Source: Candidatus Dechloromonas phosphorivorans
GTDB lineage: Bacteria; Pseudomonadota; Gammaproteobacteria; Burkholderiales; Rhodocyclaceae
Assembly (NCBI GenBank): GCA_016709495.1
Contig: JADJMS010000029.1
Location: 1-39,934, forward strand
DNA: 39,934 nt
Direction of reading: 5' to 3'
Both the position numbers and the translations under genes were made by a program. The notes beneath the pieces were generated by a model. It worked only from the letters and a program-made list of their open reading frames with translations. It did not search any database and was not told where the DNA came from. This document shows, piece after piece, positions 1-9,649 of this stretch. Each line of letters starts with the position of its first letter. The first letter of the stretch is position 1.

Positions 1-1383
1 TGTTCTGGTCATCATATGACGCCGCTTTACGATGAAAGTGACCGAGCGAATGTTGAAAAGCTGAACCGCTGCGTCGCAGATAATTGCGATGGCAAGTTAG
101 CGGCAGTGCCTGCGGCTTTGAGCGAGTTCGCTTCGACAGCACAATTGGTTGATATGCTGGACTTCGGCAAGGTTACTTTTGACAAGTTGATCGCGCTTAC
201 TCCGAAGATAATTCTTTCGCTAAATATTAGATCTCCGCTTGTTAGGCTTGGGATTTGGCCAGTATTGAAAAAGGTGTGACTTATTCAAAAGCGGATCAAG
301 TCCGAGACGAAACAAGCAACGTAGTTCTTACCGCCGACAACATTTCACTTGATGGTAAATTCGAAATCAGTAAGCGAATTTTTTTACGAGAGTCACTCTC
401 AGTTTCTCCATCAAAGCAACTCGGCGAAGGAGATATATTTATTTGTCTGTCGAGCGGCAGTAGGAATCATGTTGGAAAAGTTGCATTCATTGATCGAGAA
501 ACGAAGTGCTACGCGGGTGGATTCATGGGAATTGTCCGCGCAAAAGCTGGGCTACTTCAAAAATGTTGTTTGAAATTCTTAATTGGCCTGAAGTCAGAAA
601 TGCAATCAAGGGCGAAAGCTCTGGGGCAAATATTCAAAACCTCTCAGCTCGATTGCCAACGTAAAATCCCAAATCCCCAATTGATGTACAGCAACAAATC
701 GTCACCGAATGCGAAGCCGTCGATAAAGAGGTAGCCGCCGCCCAAACCAGCATGGCGAACGCCCTGCCACGGTCGACCGAAAATCGAGGCAATTTACGCG
801 TCGACCGCAGCATTTGCTGGAAATCGACAAAATTGCCCTCGCCGTGCAGTACGGTCTGTCGGAAAAGATGAACGAGGGTGGCGTCGGCTGCAAGATTTTC
901 CGCATGAACGAAATCATCGGCGGTCGCATGTTCGACGGCGGCGCCATGAAGTGCGCCGATATTTCCGCCGATGAATTCGCCAAGTATCGGCTCAAGCGCG
1001 GCGATGTGCTGTTCAACCGCACCAACAGCATCGAGCATGTCGGCAAGACCGGCCTGTTCGATCTGGCAGGCGATTACTGCTTTGCCTCCTATCTCGTCCG
1101 CGTCGTACCTGACACCGCAAAGGTGTTGTCGCTTTTCCTGACGTTAATGATGAATTCCAAAATTTTCCAGCAGGAAGCCAAGGGTAAGGCCTCGAAATCG
1201 ATCAATCAGGCCAACATCAACGCTACGATCATGCGCAATATCAAGGTGCCAGTTCCTGCCTTGCCGGTGCAAACTCAAGTCGTCAGCGAAGTGCTGGCCC
1301 TTGAGCAAACCATCGCCAAAGCCCAGGCCATCATCGCCGCCGCCCCCGCCCGCAAGCAGGCAATCATGCAGCGTTATTTGTGA
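1..1383 (+). pseudogene. Fused type I restriction-modification HsdM-HsdS protein, 3' part, frameshifted
   Basis: The gene enters from the left edge. Bases 1-250 encode the C-terminal helical region of an N6-adenine methyltransferase subunit (motif LVDMLDF, then VRLG). This runs straight into an HsdS target-recognition domain (EKGVTYSKADQ, LTADNIS), so M and S appear fused in one chain. A second recognition domain (FRMNEIIGGRMF, KRGDVLFNRTNS) and the conserved C-terminal helix region (VPVPALPVQTQVV, ending ARKQAIMQRYL) finish at the TGA at 1381-1383. The reading frame jumps at about 250 (a G seems missing from the GGG run) and again near 672-680 (one A and one C seem missing), with another shift before 814. 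Repairing these restores HsdS-like sequence such as LPNVKIPNPPIDVQQQIV. The protein would methylate and specify the target site of a type I system. No HsdR is visible, but it may lie upstream. Identity is good; whether the gene is really broken is open. Confidence 0.72.
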
Positions 1384-1394
1384 GGAGTGCTGCC

Positions 1395-3322
1395 ATGACC
1401 GCCATCGAACTCCTCGAAAATCTCAATCTGTTGGACGAGAATGAGCGGATTGAGGCCAAACGCGCCTTGGAGGCTGGCAAGTCCGTTCTCGAGAGCATTT
1501 GCGCCTTTGCCAACGAGCCTGGCCTGGGTGGCGGCTGGATTGCCTTGGGCATCGTGCGCGGAAATGGCTCTCTTCCCGCCTACGAGGTCGAGGGGGTGGT
1601 CCATCCCGACAAGATCAGCAGCGATATCGCCAGCCAGTGCCGTGACAGTTTCAACACGCCGCTGCGGGTCGATATTTCGACGGAGAACATTGACGGGAAA
1701 AATGTCGTGGTTGTTTTTGTGCCCGAGGCGCAGCCTCCGGACAAGCCCATCTTTTTCAAGTCACAAGGTTTGCCACGGGGCGCCTATCGCCGGATCGGCA
1801 GCACCGACCAACGCTGTACTGACGACGATCTGGCGGTTTTCTACCAGGGGCGCCAGCAGGAAAGTTTCGATGCCGGCATCGTCGCCGATTCGGCGCTCGA
1901 CGATCTTTCGCCTGAGGCAATTGCGGACTACCGGAAATCCCTCGCCGAGGCCAATCCGGATGCGGAGGCACTACGTTGGTCTGATGAAGAGCTGTTTCAG
2001 GCCTTGGGTTGCATTCGCCGCAATCCAAAAGGCGAATGGCAGCCGACGGTTGCCGGCCTGATATTGTTCGGCAAGCCAACGGCCCTGCGCCGTTGTTTCC
2101 CGATGACGCGCGTTGATTACATCCGCGTGCCGGGCCGCGAATGGGTGCCTGATCCGGAGCGGCGTTTCGATACCGTTGAACTGCGCGATCCGCTTTTTCG
2201 CCTGATTCGCGGCGCCCAGGCAGCAGTGCTTGATGATTTGCCAAAGAGCTTCGGGCTCGACGAGGGTGAGCTTCAACGACAGGATAAGCCGGTAATCCCC
2301 CTGCGCGTCATTCGAGAGGCACTAGTCAACGCCTTGATGCACCGCAGTTACCGCAGCCATAGCCCGGTGCAGATCATCCGTTACGCCAACCGGCTGGAGA
2401 TCCGCAACCCAGGTTTCTCGCTCAAGTCACCGGAACATCTGGGCGAACCCGGTTCGCAGCCGCGCAACCCAAAAATTGCCGCCGTGCTGCATGAAACCCG
2501 CTTCGCCGAAACCAAGGGTAGCGGCATTCGCGTCATGCGCGAGAGCATGGCACAGGAAGGACTGACACCACTCTTGTTCGAGTCCGACCGGGGCGCCGAC
2601 CAGTTTGTAGCACGCTATTTTTTCCATCACTTTCTTGGAGAAGACGATATCGCTTGGCTGACCCATTTCCGCGATCTGCATCTTTCCGATGAGGAAGCCA
2701 AGGCGCTGATCGTCGTCCGCGAGGCCGGCGCCATCGACAATGCGACCTACCGGGGAACTGAACAAAGGTGGATGCGCTTTCCGCCAGCCAGGCGCTGCGC
2801 CGACTGCGTGATGCCGGCCTGCTGACGCAGAAGGACGTGGTTCGGCCACTTACTACATCCCGACCGGAAAACTGGCCCTTGAAGACAACACACTGTCCGG
2901 AAAACCCGACCCCGTTATCTAGACCCCTGCCTTATCTAGTAACCTCCTCTTATCTAGCAACCCTTCCCCTTATCTAGTAACCCCAGCACCTCGCGGGACA
3001 CGCCAACGGGCTTAGCTGGCAGTTCGATGAATCGTTTGCCCGCCCCCTTCTGGATTCCCTGCCCGGCTCTCTGGCGGCAAGGCTTGGCGCAATCGGCAAA
3101 CGCCACCCCCGAAAAACCACGCTGCTTGGTCGCAGACTTATGCAAGCTGAGAGCGTGGCGCGAGAGAACTTTCCGCCCTACTGCACCGCAACCCGGAAGT
3201 TGTACGCCAGAGCTACCTGCGCCCCCCTCATGCGCGACGGTCTGCTAACCATGACCAACCCTCTGGAGCCGAACGATCCTCAGCAGGCTTACCGTGCAAT
3301 CGAGGGAAACAAAATCTCGTGA
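1395..3322 (+). pseudogene. AlbA_2 (Schlafen-like) DNA-binding / ATP-binding protein, frameshifted
   Basis: ATG at 1395 follows a GAGGAG Shine-Dalgarno at 1382-1387 and starts 12 bases after the HsdS stop, so this is one operon with the restriction genes. The N-terminal domain is AlbA_2-like (GGGWIALGI, about residues 45-55). Later come a conserved REALVNALMHRSY helix (about residue 305) and a TKGSGIRVM glycine motif (about 373) of the GHKL-like ATPase region usual in this family. The main frame stays open to 2825. The sequence after about 2750 continues in other frames: removing one G at 2752-2755 and one A near 2765 gives YRELNKVDALSASQALRRLR. A missing G near 2832 then gives a run ending in a serine-asparagine repeat, and the last stretch (MRDGLLTMTNPLEPNDPQQ) ends at the TGA at 3320-3322. 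Such proteins are common in type I restriction loci, where their role is poorly defined. Assignment to family is firm, function is not. Confidence 0.72.
2915..2985 (+). repeat. Four copies of an 18-base coding repeat (LSSN-type hexapeptide)
   Basis: TTATCTAG starts at 2915, 2932, 2950 and 2970, each followed by a C-rich stretch. In the corrected frame the unit reads Leu-Ser-Ser-Asn plus two variable residues. Spacings of 17, 18 and 20 bases fit an 18-base unit disturbed by indels. It forms the low-complexity linker between the ATPase and C-terminal helix-turn-helix parts of the AlbA_2 protein. Confidence 0.6.
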
Positions 3323-4191
3323 CGCCCTCCCGCCTGCAAGTCTGGTTCCTCGCCTGTCGCCCCAAAACACTTTGGGTCTCGCTCTCTCCGGTGCTGGTCG
3401 GCACAGCCGTCGCCTGGCACGATAGCGGTGCGCTGCTCTGGCTACCGCTGCTCGCTGCCGCACTCGGCGCCGCCTTCATCCAGATCGGCACCAACCTGTT
3501 CAATGATGTCGGCGATTTTCTGCGCGGCACCGACACCCCGGAACGCCTCGGCCCCAAGCGCGCCACCGCCGAAGGCTGGCTAACACCTGGCAAGGTCAAG
3601 GCCGGCGCCTGGCTGAGTTTTGCCCTCGCTTTCCTCTGCGGCATTTTTTTGGTCGCCCACGGTGGCTGGCCTATCGTCATTATCGGCCTCGCCTCACTTG
3701 CCGCCGGCTGGGCCTATACCAGCGGGCCAAAGCCGATTGCTTACGGTCCACTCGGCGAATGCTTCGTTTTTTTGTTCTTCGGTCTGGTTGCCGTCGGCGG
3801 CAGTTATTACCTGCAAACCTTAACGCTATCGCCGCTGGCGCTGATCGCCGCCACACTGGTCGGTATCCACGCCGCAGCTGTCATCACCGTCAACAATTAC
3901 CGTGACCTCGATGGGGATGCAAAAAGCGGCAAAAACACACTGGCCGTTCATTTTGGTCGCCCGGCGACGCGCCACATTTACACCGCAGAAATGCTCGCCC
4001 CCTACACCCTGCTGCCGCTCCTTCACAGCATCGGCTGGCTGGCAGCCTTGCCGCTACTGTCGTTACCACTGGCGCTAAAACTAATCCGTCGCTTCCATTT
4101 AGAAGCACCCGGCCCAGTGTTCAACAATATTCTGGCCGCCACCGCCGGCTTGCAACTGACTTTCGCCAATCTTGTTAACACTAAGCTTTAA
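3319..4191 (+). CDS. menA: 1,4-dihydroxy-2-naphthoate polyprenyltransferase (MenA, UbiA superfamily)
   Basis: This 290-residue integral membrane protein has about eight or nine hydrophobic segments and both aspartate-rich motifs of UbiA prenyltransferases: NLFNDVGDFLRGTD at about residues 58-71 and YRDLDGDAKSGKNT at about 194-207. The family transfers a polyprenyl chain to dihydroxynaphthoate in menaquinone synthesis. The spacing and the PKTLWVSLSPVLVGTA start match MenA better than UbiA. The GTG start at 3319 overlaps the TGA of the upstream AlbA_2 gene (GTGA), which would allow translational coupling. No better start is visible. Other men genes are not in the window, so the quinone actually made is not shown here. 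Confidence 0.85.
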   Translation: MTPSRLQVWFLACRPKTLWVSLSPVLVGTAVAWHDSGALLWLPLLAAALGAAFIQIGTNLFNDVGDFLRGTDTPERLGPKRATAEGWLTPGKVKAGAWLSFALAFLCGIFLVAHGGWPIVIIGLASLAAGWAYTSGPKPIAYGPLGECFVFLFFGLVAVGGSYYLQTLTLSPLALIAATLVGIHAAAVITVNNYRDLDGDAKSGKNTLAVHFGRPATRHIYTAEMLAPYTLLPLLHSIGWLAALPLLSLPLALKLIRRFHLEAPGPVFNNILAATAGLQLTFANLVNTKL

Positions 4192-4192
4192 T

Positions 4193-4225
4193 TTGACTAT
4201 TTTTAGGCGCTGCCTCGGGTAAAAT
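4193..4225 (+). promoter_or_regulatory. Candidate promoter of the dusB-fis-purH-purD operon
   Basis: A -10-like TAAAAT at 4220-4225 is followed directly by a GC-rich discriminator (GCGCGGC). A TTGACT lies at 4193-4198, but the 21-base spacer is longer than ideal. GC-rich discriminators are typical of stringently controlled fis promoters in enterobacteria. This is inference only. Confidence 0.3.
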
Positions 4226-4262
4226 GCGCGGCTCCCCACGATTAGCCCGCCCCCGCACCCCT

Positions 4263-5278
4263 ATGGAATTTGCCGGTTTTCAGCTCCGCAACAATCTGTT
4301 CGTCGCCCCGATGGCTGGCGTCACAGATCGGCCTTTCCGTCAGTTGTGCAAAAAGATGGGCGCCGGGCTGGCCGTCTCGGAAATGGTCACCTCCAACTCG
4401 CTGCTTTACGGCAGCACCAAGACCTTGCGCCGCGCCAATCACGAAGGCGAAGTAGCACCGATTTCCGTACAGATCGCCGGCTCCGATCCGGCGATGATGG
4501 CGCAAGCCGCCCGTCACAACGTGGATAACGGCGCCCAGATCATCGATATCAACATGGGCTGCCCGGCCAAGAAAATCTGCAACGTGATGGCCGGTTCGGC
4601 CTGATGCAGGATGAAGAGCAGGTCGGCCGCATTCTCGACGCTGTCGTCGGCGCCGTGCCGAACACTCCGGTCACACTGAAATTCCGCACCGGCTGGAACC
4701 TGGCCAACAAGAACGCGCCGACCATCGCCCGCATCGCCGAATCGGCCGGCATCCGTGCCGTCGCCATCCACGGCCGGACGCGCTGCCAGCAATACACCGG
4801 CGAGGCCGAGTACGACACCATCGCGCTGGTCAAGACGCTAATCCGAATTCCGGTCATCGCCAACGGCGACATCACGACACCAGAGAAAGCCAAGCACGTC
4901 CTCGACGTCACCGGCGCTGACGGCATCATGATCGGCCGCGCCGCCCAGGGTCGTCCCTGGCTTTTCCGCGAAATCGAGCATTACCTGAAGACCGGCGAGC
5001 GTTTGCCGCCGGCGCAAGTCACTGAAATTCACGAGATCCTCAAGGCACACCTGATCGATCTTTATGCTTTCTACGGCCCGGAAACGGGGTTCAAGATCGC
5101 CCGCAAACACATCTCCTGGTACACCAAGGGGTTGGTTGGTTCGGCGGCCGTCCGTAAGGAAATGAACGTTCTGCCCAGTATCGAACAACAGATGCAGGCA
5201 GTGAACGAGTTTTTCATCCGCCAGGCGGAAGAAAACGAATATCTAAAATACGACAAAGAGGAGGCGTTGGCAGCATGA
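4263..5278 (+). CDS. dusB: tRNA-dihydrouridine synthase B, with one-base frameshift
   Basis: This FMN enzyme reduces uridine to dihydrouridine in the tRNA D-loop. The start MEFAGFQLRNNLFVAPMAGV gives the family's N-terminal FMN-binding strand, and ATG at 4263 is preferred over an upstream in-frame ATG at 4224. NMGCPAKKICN holds the catalytic-loop cysteine. FRTGWN, IHGRTRCQQYTG and IANGDI follow, with GADGIMIGRAAQGRPW for phosphate binding. The frame breaks at about 4600: the first part ends AGSA-stop and the next frame continues LMQDEEQVGRIL. One missing base (GCCTGATG where GCGCTGATG is expected) explains it exactly, and the repaired length of about 338 residues is normal. A real knock-out is unlikely given intact flanks, so a sequencing error is favoured. 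The 3' end overlaps fis by ATGA. Confidence 0.88.
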
Positions 5279-5508
5279 GCCAACATGATTTGGGGCAGTG
5301 CGTTATCAATGCACTGGAGCAGTACTTCCGCGATCTGGATGGGGAAAAACCAGGCGCGATCTATGACATGGTTTTGAAAAGCGTCGAAAAACCGATGCTT
5401 GAAGTGGTGCTCGCCAAAGCGGGCACCAACCAGACGCTGGCGGCGGAGATGCTCGGCATCAACCGCAACACGCTACGCAAGAAACTCACCGAACACCAAC
5501 TTCTGTAA
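5275..5508 (+). CDS. fis: DNA-binding protein Fis
   Basis: This 77-residue nucleoid-associated protein bends DNA as a dimer and modulates rRNA, recombination and growth-phase genes. The C-terminal helix-turn-helix (NQTLAAEMLGINRNTLRKKL, residues about 52-71) is nearly the enterobacterial sequence, and the length is typical of betaproteobacterial Fis, whose N-terminal hairpin is shorter than in E. coli. The ATG overlaps the dusB stop (ATGA), the classic dusB-fis operon order. purH starts six bases after the stop, which extends the operon. Confidence 0.95.
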   Translation: MSQHDLGQCVINALEQYFRDLDGEKPGAIYDMVLKSVEKPMLEVVLAKAGTNQTLAAEMLGINRNTLRKKLTEHQLL

Positions 5509-5514
5509 ATCGCC

Positions 5515-7107
5515 ATGACCATCAAGCAAGCACTGATTTCCGTTTCCGACAAAACGGGTGTTCTCGAATTCGCCCAGGGCCTCGCCGCCCAGGGCGTCAA
5601 GCTGCTGTCCACCGGCGGCACCGCCAAGATGCTGCGTGACGCCGGCCTCGCCGTCACCGAAATCGGCGACTACACCGGCTTCCCGGAAATGCTCGACGGC
5701 CGCGTCAAGACCCTGCACCCGAAGGTGCATGGCGGCATCCTGGCCCGCCGCGACCTGCCGGAACATCTGGCCACGATTGAACAGCATGACATCCCGACCA
5801 TCGACTTGGTCTGCGTGAACCTCTACCCGTTCGCCGCCACCATCGCCAAGGCCGGCGTGACGCTGGAAGACGCGATCGAGAATATCGACATCGGCGGCCC
5901 GGCCATGGTTCGTTCCTCGGCCAAGAACTACGCCGGCGTCGCCATCGTCACCGATCCGGAAGACTACGCCCCGCTGCTCGCCGAAATGAAGGCCAACGGC
6001 GGCGCCCTGCAACTGGCCACCCGTTTCGGCCTGGCCAAGAAAGCCTTCACCCACACCGCCCGTTACGACAGCATGATCGCCAATTGGCTGACCGGCCTCG
6101 ATGAAGGTGCCGAAGCCAAGCCGGCCGAAGCCGCCCCGGTTCCGGCGATCTTCCCTGCCAAGCTGCAATTGGCCTTCGACCGCACCGAAATCCTGCGCTA
6201 TGGTGAAAACTCACACCAGAGCGCCGCTTTCTACCGCGACACCACACCAGTTGCCGGCAGCATTGCCGCCTACACGCAGCTGCAGGGCAAGGAACTGTCC
6301 TACAACAACATCGCCGACTCCGATGCCGCCTGGGAATGCGTCAAGTCCTTCGATACCCCGGCCTGCGTCATCGTCAAGCACGCCAACCCGTGCGGCGTGG
6401 CCATCGATGGCACACTGCTCGCTGCTTACGAAAAGGCTTTCAAGACCGATTCGACCTCCGCCTTCGGCGGCATCATCGCCTTCAACGGCGAAGTCGGCAT
6501 CGACGTCGTCAACGCCATGAACGAGCGCAAGCACTTCGTCGAAGTGCTGATCGCCCCGTCCTTCACCGCTGAAGCCAAGGCCGCGCTGGCCGGCAAGACC
6601 AACCTGCGCGTGCTCGTCGTGCCGATCTCCCGCGTACTCAATACGCTGGAATTCAAGCGCGTCGGCGGCGGCCTGCTGGTCCAGACGCCGGATAATTTCA
6701 CGGCCCAGGCCTCCGGCCTGAAGATCGTCACCAAGGTCCAACCAACTGCCCAGCAGATCGAAGACCTGCTCTTCGCCGAACGTGTCGCCAAGTTCGTCAA
6801 GTCCAACGCCATCGTCTTCTGTGGCAACGGCATGACCCTCGGTGTCGGCGCCGGCCAGATGAGCCGTGTCGATTCGACCAAGATCGCCAGCATCAAGGCC
6901 CAACACGCCGGCCTCGACCTGAACGGGTCGGTCGTCGCTTCGGATGCCTTCTTCCCGTTCCGCGATGGTGTCGACGTGCTGGCCGAAGCCGGTGCCAAAG
7001 CCGTCATCCAGCCGGGCGGCTCGATGCGTGACGAAGAAGTCATCGCCGCCGCCGACGAACACGGTCTGGCCATGGTCTTCACCGGCGCAAGACATTTCAG
7101 ACACTAA
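5515..7107 (+). CDS. purH: Bifunctional AICAR formyltransferase / IMP cyclohydrolase
   Basis: PurH carries out the last two steps of IMP synthesis. The 530 residues are full length and uninterrupted. The N-terminal MGS-like cyclohydrolase domain (SVSDKTGVLEFAQGL; VKTLHPKVHGGILARR at about residues 64-79) is followed by the AICAR formyltransferase domain (LRYGENSHQSAAFY, VIVKHANPCGVA, SAFGGIIAFN, and the C-terminal FFPFRDGVDVLAEAG and IQPGGSMRDEEVI). It lies six bases after fis and 26 before purD, forming a purine sub-operon. Confidence 0.97.
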   Translation: MTIKQALISVSDKTGVLEFAQGLAAQGVKLLSTGGTAKMLRDAGLAVTEIGDYTGFPEMLDGRVKTLHPKVHGGILARRDLPEHLATIEQHDIPTIDLVCVNLYPFAATIAKAGVTLEDAIENIDIGGPAMVRSSAKNYAGVAIVTDPEDYAPLLAEMKANGGALQLATRFGLAKKAFTHTARYDSMIANWLTGLDEGAEAKPAEAAPVPAIFPAKLQLAFDRTEILRYGENSHQSAAFYRDTTPVAGSIAAYTQLQGKELSYNNIADSDAAWECVKSFDTPACVIVKHANPCGVAIDGTLLAAYEKAFKTDSTSAFGGIIAFNGEVGIDVVNAMNERKHFVEVLIAPSFTAEAKAALAGKTNLRVLVVPISRVLNTLEFKRVGGGLLVQTPDNFTAQASGLKIVTKVQPTAQQIEDLLFAERVAKFVKSNAIVFCGNGMTLGVGAGQMSRVDSTKIASIKAQHAGLDLNGSVVASDAFFPFRDGVDVLAEAGAKAVIQPGGSMRDEEVIAAADEHGLAMVFTGARHFRH

Positions 7108-7133
7108 CAAAAACGAACCCAAAGAGATCAGCC

Positions 7134-8412
7134 ATGAAACTTCTAGTCATCGGTTCCGGCGGCCGTGAGCACGCCATAGGCCTGGCGTCTGGCCAAGACA
7201 CCCGGCCTGCAAACGGTTTACGTTGCCCCCGGCAATGCCGGCACGGCGCGCGAGCACGAGCTGGAAAACATCAACATCACCGATCCGGAAGCCCTGGCTG
7301 ATTTTGCCGAGCAGAACAAGATCCACCTCACCGTCGTTGGCCCGGAAGCACCGCTGGCAGCCGGTGTAGTCAATGTTTTCCGCGCCCGTGGCCTGAAAAT
7401 TTTTGGCCCAACCAAGGAAGCTGCGCAGCTCGAATCCTCCAAGGATTTCGCCAAGCGTTTCATGGCGCGCCACAACATTCCGACCGCCAGTTTTGGCACC
7501 TTCACCAATGCTGCCGAAGCGCATGCCTATATCGACCTGCAAGGTGCCCCGATTGTCATCAAGGCCGATGGCCTGGCCGCCGGCAAGGGCGTCGTTGTCG
7601 CAATGAGCCTTGAAGAAGCGCACGCCGCCATCGACGACATGCTGTCCGGCAACAAACTGGGCGATGCGGGTGCGCGCGTCGTCATCGAGGAATTCCTCGA
7701 CGGCGAGGAAGCCAGCTTCATCGTCATGGTCGATGGCAAGAACGTATTGGCACTAGCTTCCAGCCAGGACCACAAGCGTATTGGCGACGGCGACACCGGG
7801 CCCAACACGGGCGGCATGGGCGCCTATTCTCCAGCACCTTGTGTCACACCGGAGGTTCACGCCAAGGCGATGCGCGAGATCATTCTGCCAACGGTACGTG
7901 GCATGGCGGCTGACGGCATTCCCTTCACCGGCTTCCTCTATGCCGGCCTGATGATCGCCAAGGATGGCAGCGTCAAGACGCTGGAATTCAATTGCCGCAT
8001 GGGCGATCCGGAAACCCAGCCGATTCTGATGCGCCTCAAGTCCGACCTGGTCGATCTCTTTGAGCACGCCATCGCCGGCACGCTGGACCAAGTGGAAGCG
8101 GAATGGGACCGCCGCGTTGCACTGGGCGTTGTGCTGGCCGCCGCCAACTACCCAGACACTCCGAAGAAGGGTGATGTCATTCACGGCCTGCCGGCTGGCA
8201 ACAGCTTTGGCGAAGAGGCTCACGTTTTCCATGCCGGCACCGCCAACCAGGACAGCAAGGTCGTGACCAATGGCGGTCGCGTACTCTGCGTTACCGCGCT
8301 CGGAGAGAACGTCAAACTGGCACAAAAGGCAGCTTACGAGGCCGCCGTGCAGATTCAATTTGACGGCATGCAGTTCCGCAAGGACATCGGCTACCGCGCG
8401 ATCAACCGCTAA
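7134..8412 (+). CDS. purD: Phosphoribosylamine-glycine ligase, with one frameshift near the start
   Basis: PurD ligates glycine to phosphoribosylamine, step two of purine synthesis. The ATG at 7134 begins MKLLVIGSGGREHA, the conserved nucleotide-loop start. The frame is then lost at 7176-7179, where ATAG stands for the expected CTG (a net one-base insertion). After it the next frame reads WRLAKTPGLQTVYVAPGNAG and stays open to 8412. ATP-grasp motifs are present: IKADGLAAGKGV, GPNTGGMGAYSP, and FNCRMGDPETQPI with the metal-binding acidic and Asn residues. The repaired protein is about 425 residues, as expected. A disrupted purD would make the cell a purine auxotroph, so an error in the sequence is the simpler reading. 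A strong terminator follows. Confidence 0.9.
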
Positions 8413-8434
8413 ACAGCCACAGCACCCAACAATC

Positions 8435-8472
8435 CGGGCGGCTCACAGGGAAACCTGAGCCGCCCGTTTTTT
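8435..8472 (+). terminator. Rho-independent terminator after purD
   Basis: An 11-base perfect stem (CGGGCGGCTCA at 8435-8445 with TGAGCCGCCCG at 8456-8466) and a 10-base loop are followed by TTTTTT at 8467-8472. It closes the dusB-fis-purH-purD operon 22 bases after the purD stop and only 14 bases before hemF. Confidence 0.93.
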
Positions 8473-8486
8473 ACACCGGAGATTTT

Positions 8487-9383
8487 ATGGATACCACCCG
8501 CCTCAAGGCATTCTTCACCGGCCTGCAAAGCCGCATCGTTGCAGAACTCGAAGCCTTCGATGGCCAGCCCTTCCGCACCGATAGCTGGGAACGCCCGGAA
8601 GGTGGTGGCGGCATTTCGCGACTGATCGAAGAAGGCAATTTCTTCGAGCGCGGCGGCGTCAATTTCTCGCACGTTACCGGCAAATCACTGCCTGCCTCAG
8701 CCACTGCCGTTCGCCCGCACCTCGCCGGTCGTGCCTGGGAAGCGATGGGGGTTTCGCTGGTGCTGCATCCACGCAATCCCTATTGCCCGACGGCACACAT
8801 GAACGTTCGCTGTTTTGTTGCCAGCCAGCCGGGCGAAGAAGATGTCTTCTGGTTCGGTGGCGGCATGGACATGACGCCCTATTACGGCCAGCGTGAGGAT
8901 GTAGTCCATTTTCACCAGACCTGCCAGGATGCTCTGACGCCCTTTGGCGACGAGGTTTATCCGAAATACAAGCACTGGTGCGATGAATATTTTTTCCTCA
9001 AACACCGCAACGAACCACGCGGCGTTGGCGGGGTGTTTTTTGATGACCTGAATGAAGGCGGTTTCGAGCGTTGCTTTTCTCTGACCCAAGCGGTTGGCAA
9101 CGCCTTCACCAAGGCCTACCTGCCGGTCCTCGCCAAGCGCCGCGATGTGCCTTATGGTGAGCAGGAGCGCGACTTCCAGGCTTATCGCCGAGGCCGCTAC
9201 GTCGAGTTCAATCTGGTCTGGGATAGAGGCACGCTATTCGGCCTGCAGTCCGGCGGGCGCACCGAATCCATCCTGATGTCGCTACCGCCCATCGTCAAAT
9301 GGCGCTACGACTGGCAGCCGGAGGCCGGCACGCCGGAAGCTGAACTTTACGAGGTTTTTCTCAAGCCACAGGACTGGGCTTAA
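8487..9383 (+). CDS. hemF: Oxygen-dependent coproporphyrinogen III oxidase
   Basis: HemF decarboxylates coproporphyrinogen III to protoporphyrinogen IX using oxygen, in the cytoplasm. The 298 residues are intact. Family signatures include NFSHVTGKSLP, PTAHMNVRCF, DMTPYYGQREDVVHFH, GVGGVFFDDLNEGG and RYVEFNLVWDRGTLFGLQSG near the C-terminus. A CCGGAG Shine-Dalgarno sits nine bases before the ATG. It is separated from purD by a terminator, so it probably has its own promoter within or just after that hairpin. With hemC and hemD below, the window holds three steps of heme synthesis. HemF implies aerobic growth. Confidence 0.96.
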   Translation: MDTTRLKAFFTGLQSRIVAELEAFDGQPFRTDSWERPEGGGGISRLIEEGNFFERGGVNFSHVTGKSLPASATAVRPHLAGRAWEAMGVSLVLHPRNPYCPTAHMNVRCFVASQPGEEDVFWFGGGMDMTPYYGQREDVVHFHQTCQDALTPFGDEVYPKYKHWCDEYFFLKHRNEPRGVGGVFFDDLNEGGFERCFSLTQAVGNAFTKAYLPVLAKRRDVPYGEQERDFQAYRRGRYVEFNLVWDRGTLFGLQSGGRTESILMSLPPIVKWRYDWQPEAGTPEAELYEVFLKPQDWA

Positions 9384-9386
9384 GGC

Positions 9387-9626
9387 TTATTTCAGTTTGC
9401 CGCGCACAACCCGGACGCGTTCCGGGTTTTTTACCGTCAAATTGCCGCCACCGCCGGTCAAATTGCCGCAGGCGCAGGCGGCCTTGATGAATGGCACCGA
9501 ATTCACCACCACCTGGCAATCGGCACATTCGTAATAAATATCGCCGCCCGTTGGCAGATTGGCGGCATCGGGTGCTGGCTCGATGGGGTAAAAGTTGTAA
9601 ATCTTGCGCATATCAATATTCAGCAT
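9387..9626 (-). CDS. Small cysteine-containing protein, possible zinc ribbon
   Basis: A 79-residue protein that I do not recognise by name. It has a YECADCQVVV motif and a later ACACGN motif, so CxxC plus CxC could bind one metal in a ribbon-like fold. There is no signal peptide or membrane segment. ATG at 9626 is preferred over a GTG three codons upstream because AAGGGTGGGG lies just before it. It is the last gene of the hemC-hemD direction, starting 24 bases after the hemD stop, and its stop lies four bases from that of convergent hemF. Confidence 0.55.
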   Translation of the reverse strand: MLNIDMRKIYNFYPIEPAPDAANLPTGGDIYYECADCQVVVNSVPFIKAACACGNLTGGGGNLTVKNPERVRVVRGKLK

Positions 9627-9649
9627 TTTCCCCACCCTTTTTTGTTTCG

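Noticed and set aside
2915..2985. Short regular repeats as a possible CRISPR array
   Set aside because: Unit of 18 bases, no spacers, and it translates as part of a known linker repeat.
6211..7122. Minus-strand frame of 303 codons opposite purH
   Set aside because: Antisense shadow; purH is intact on the other strand.
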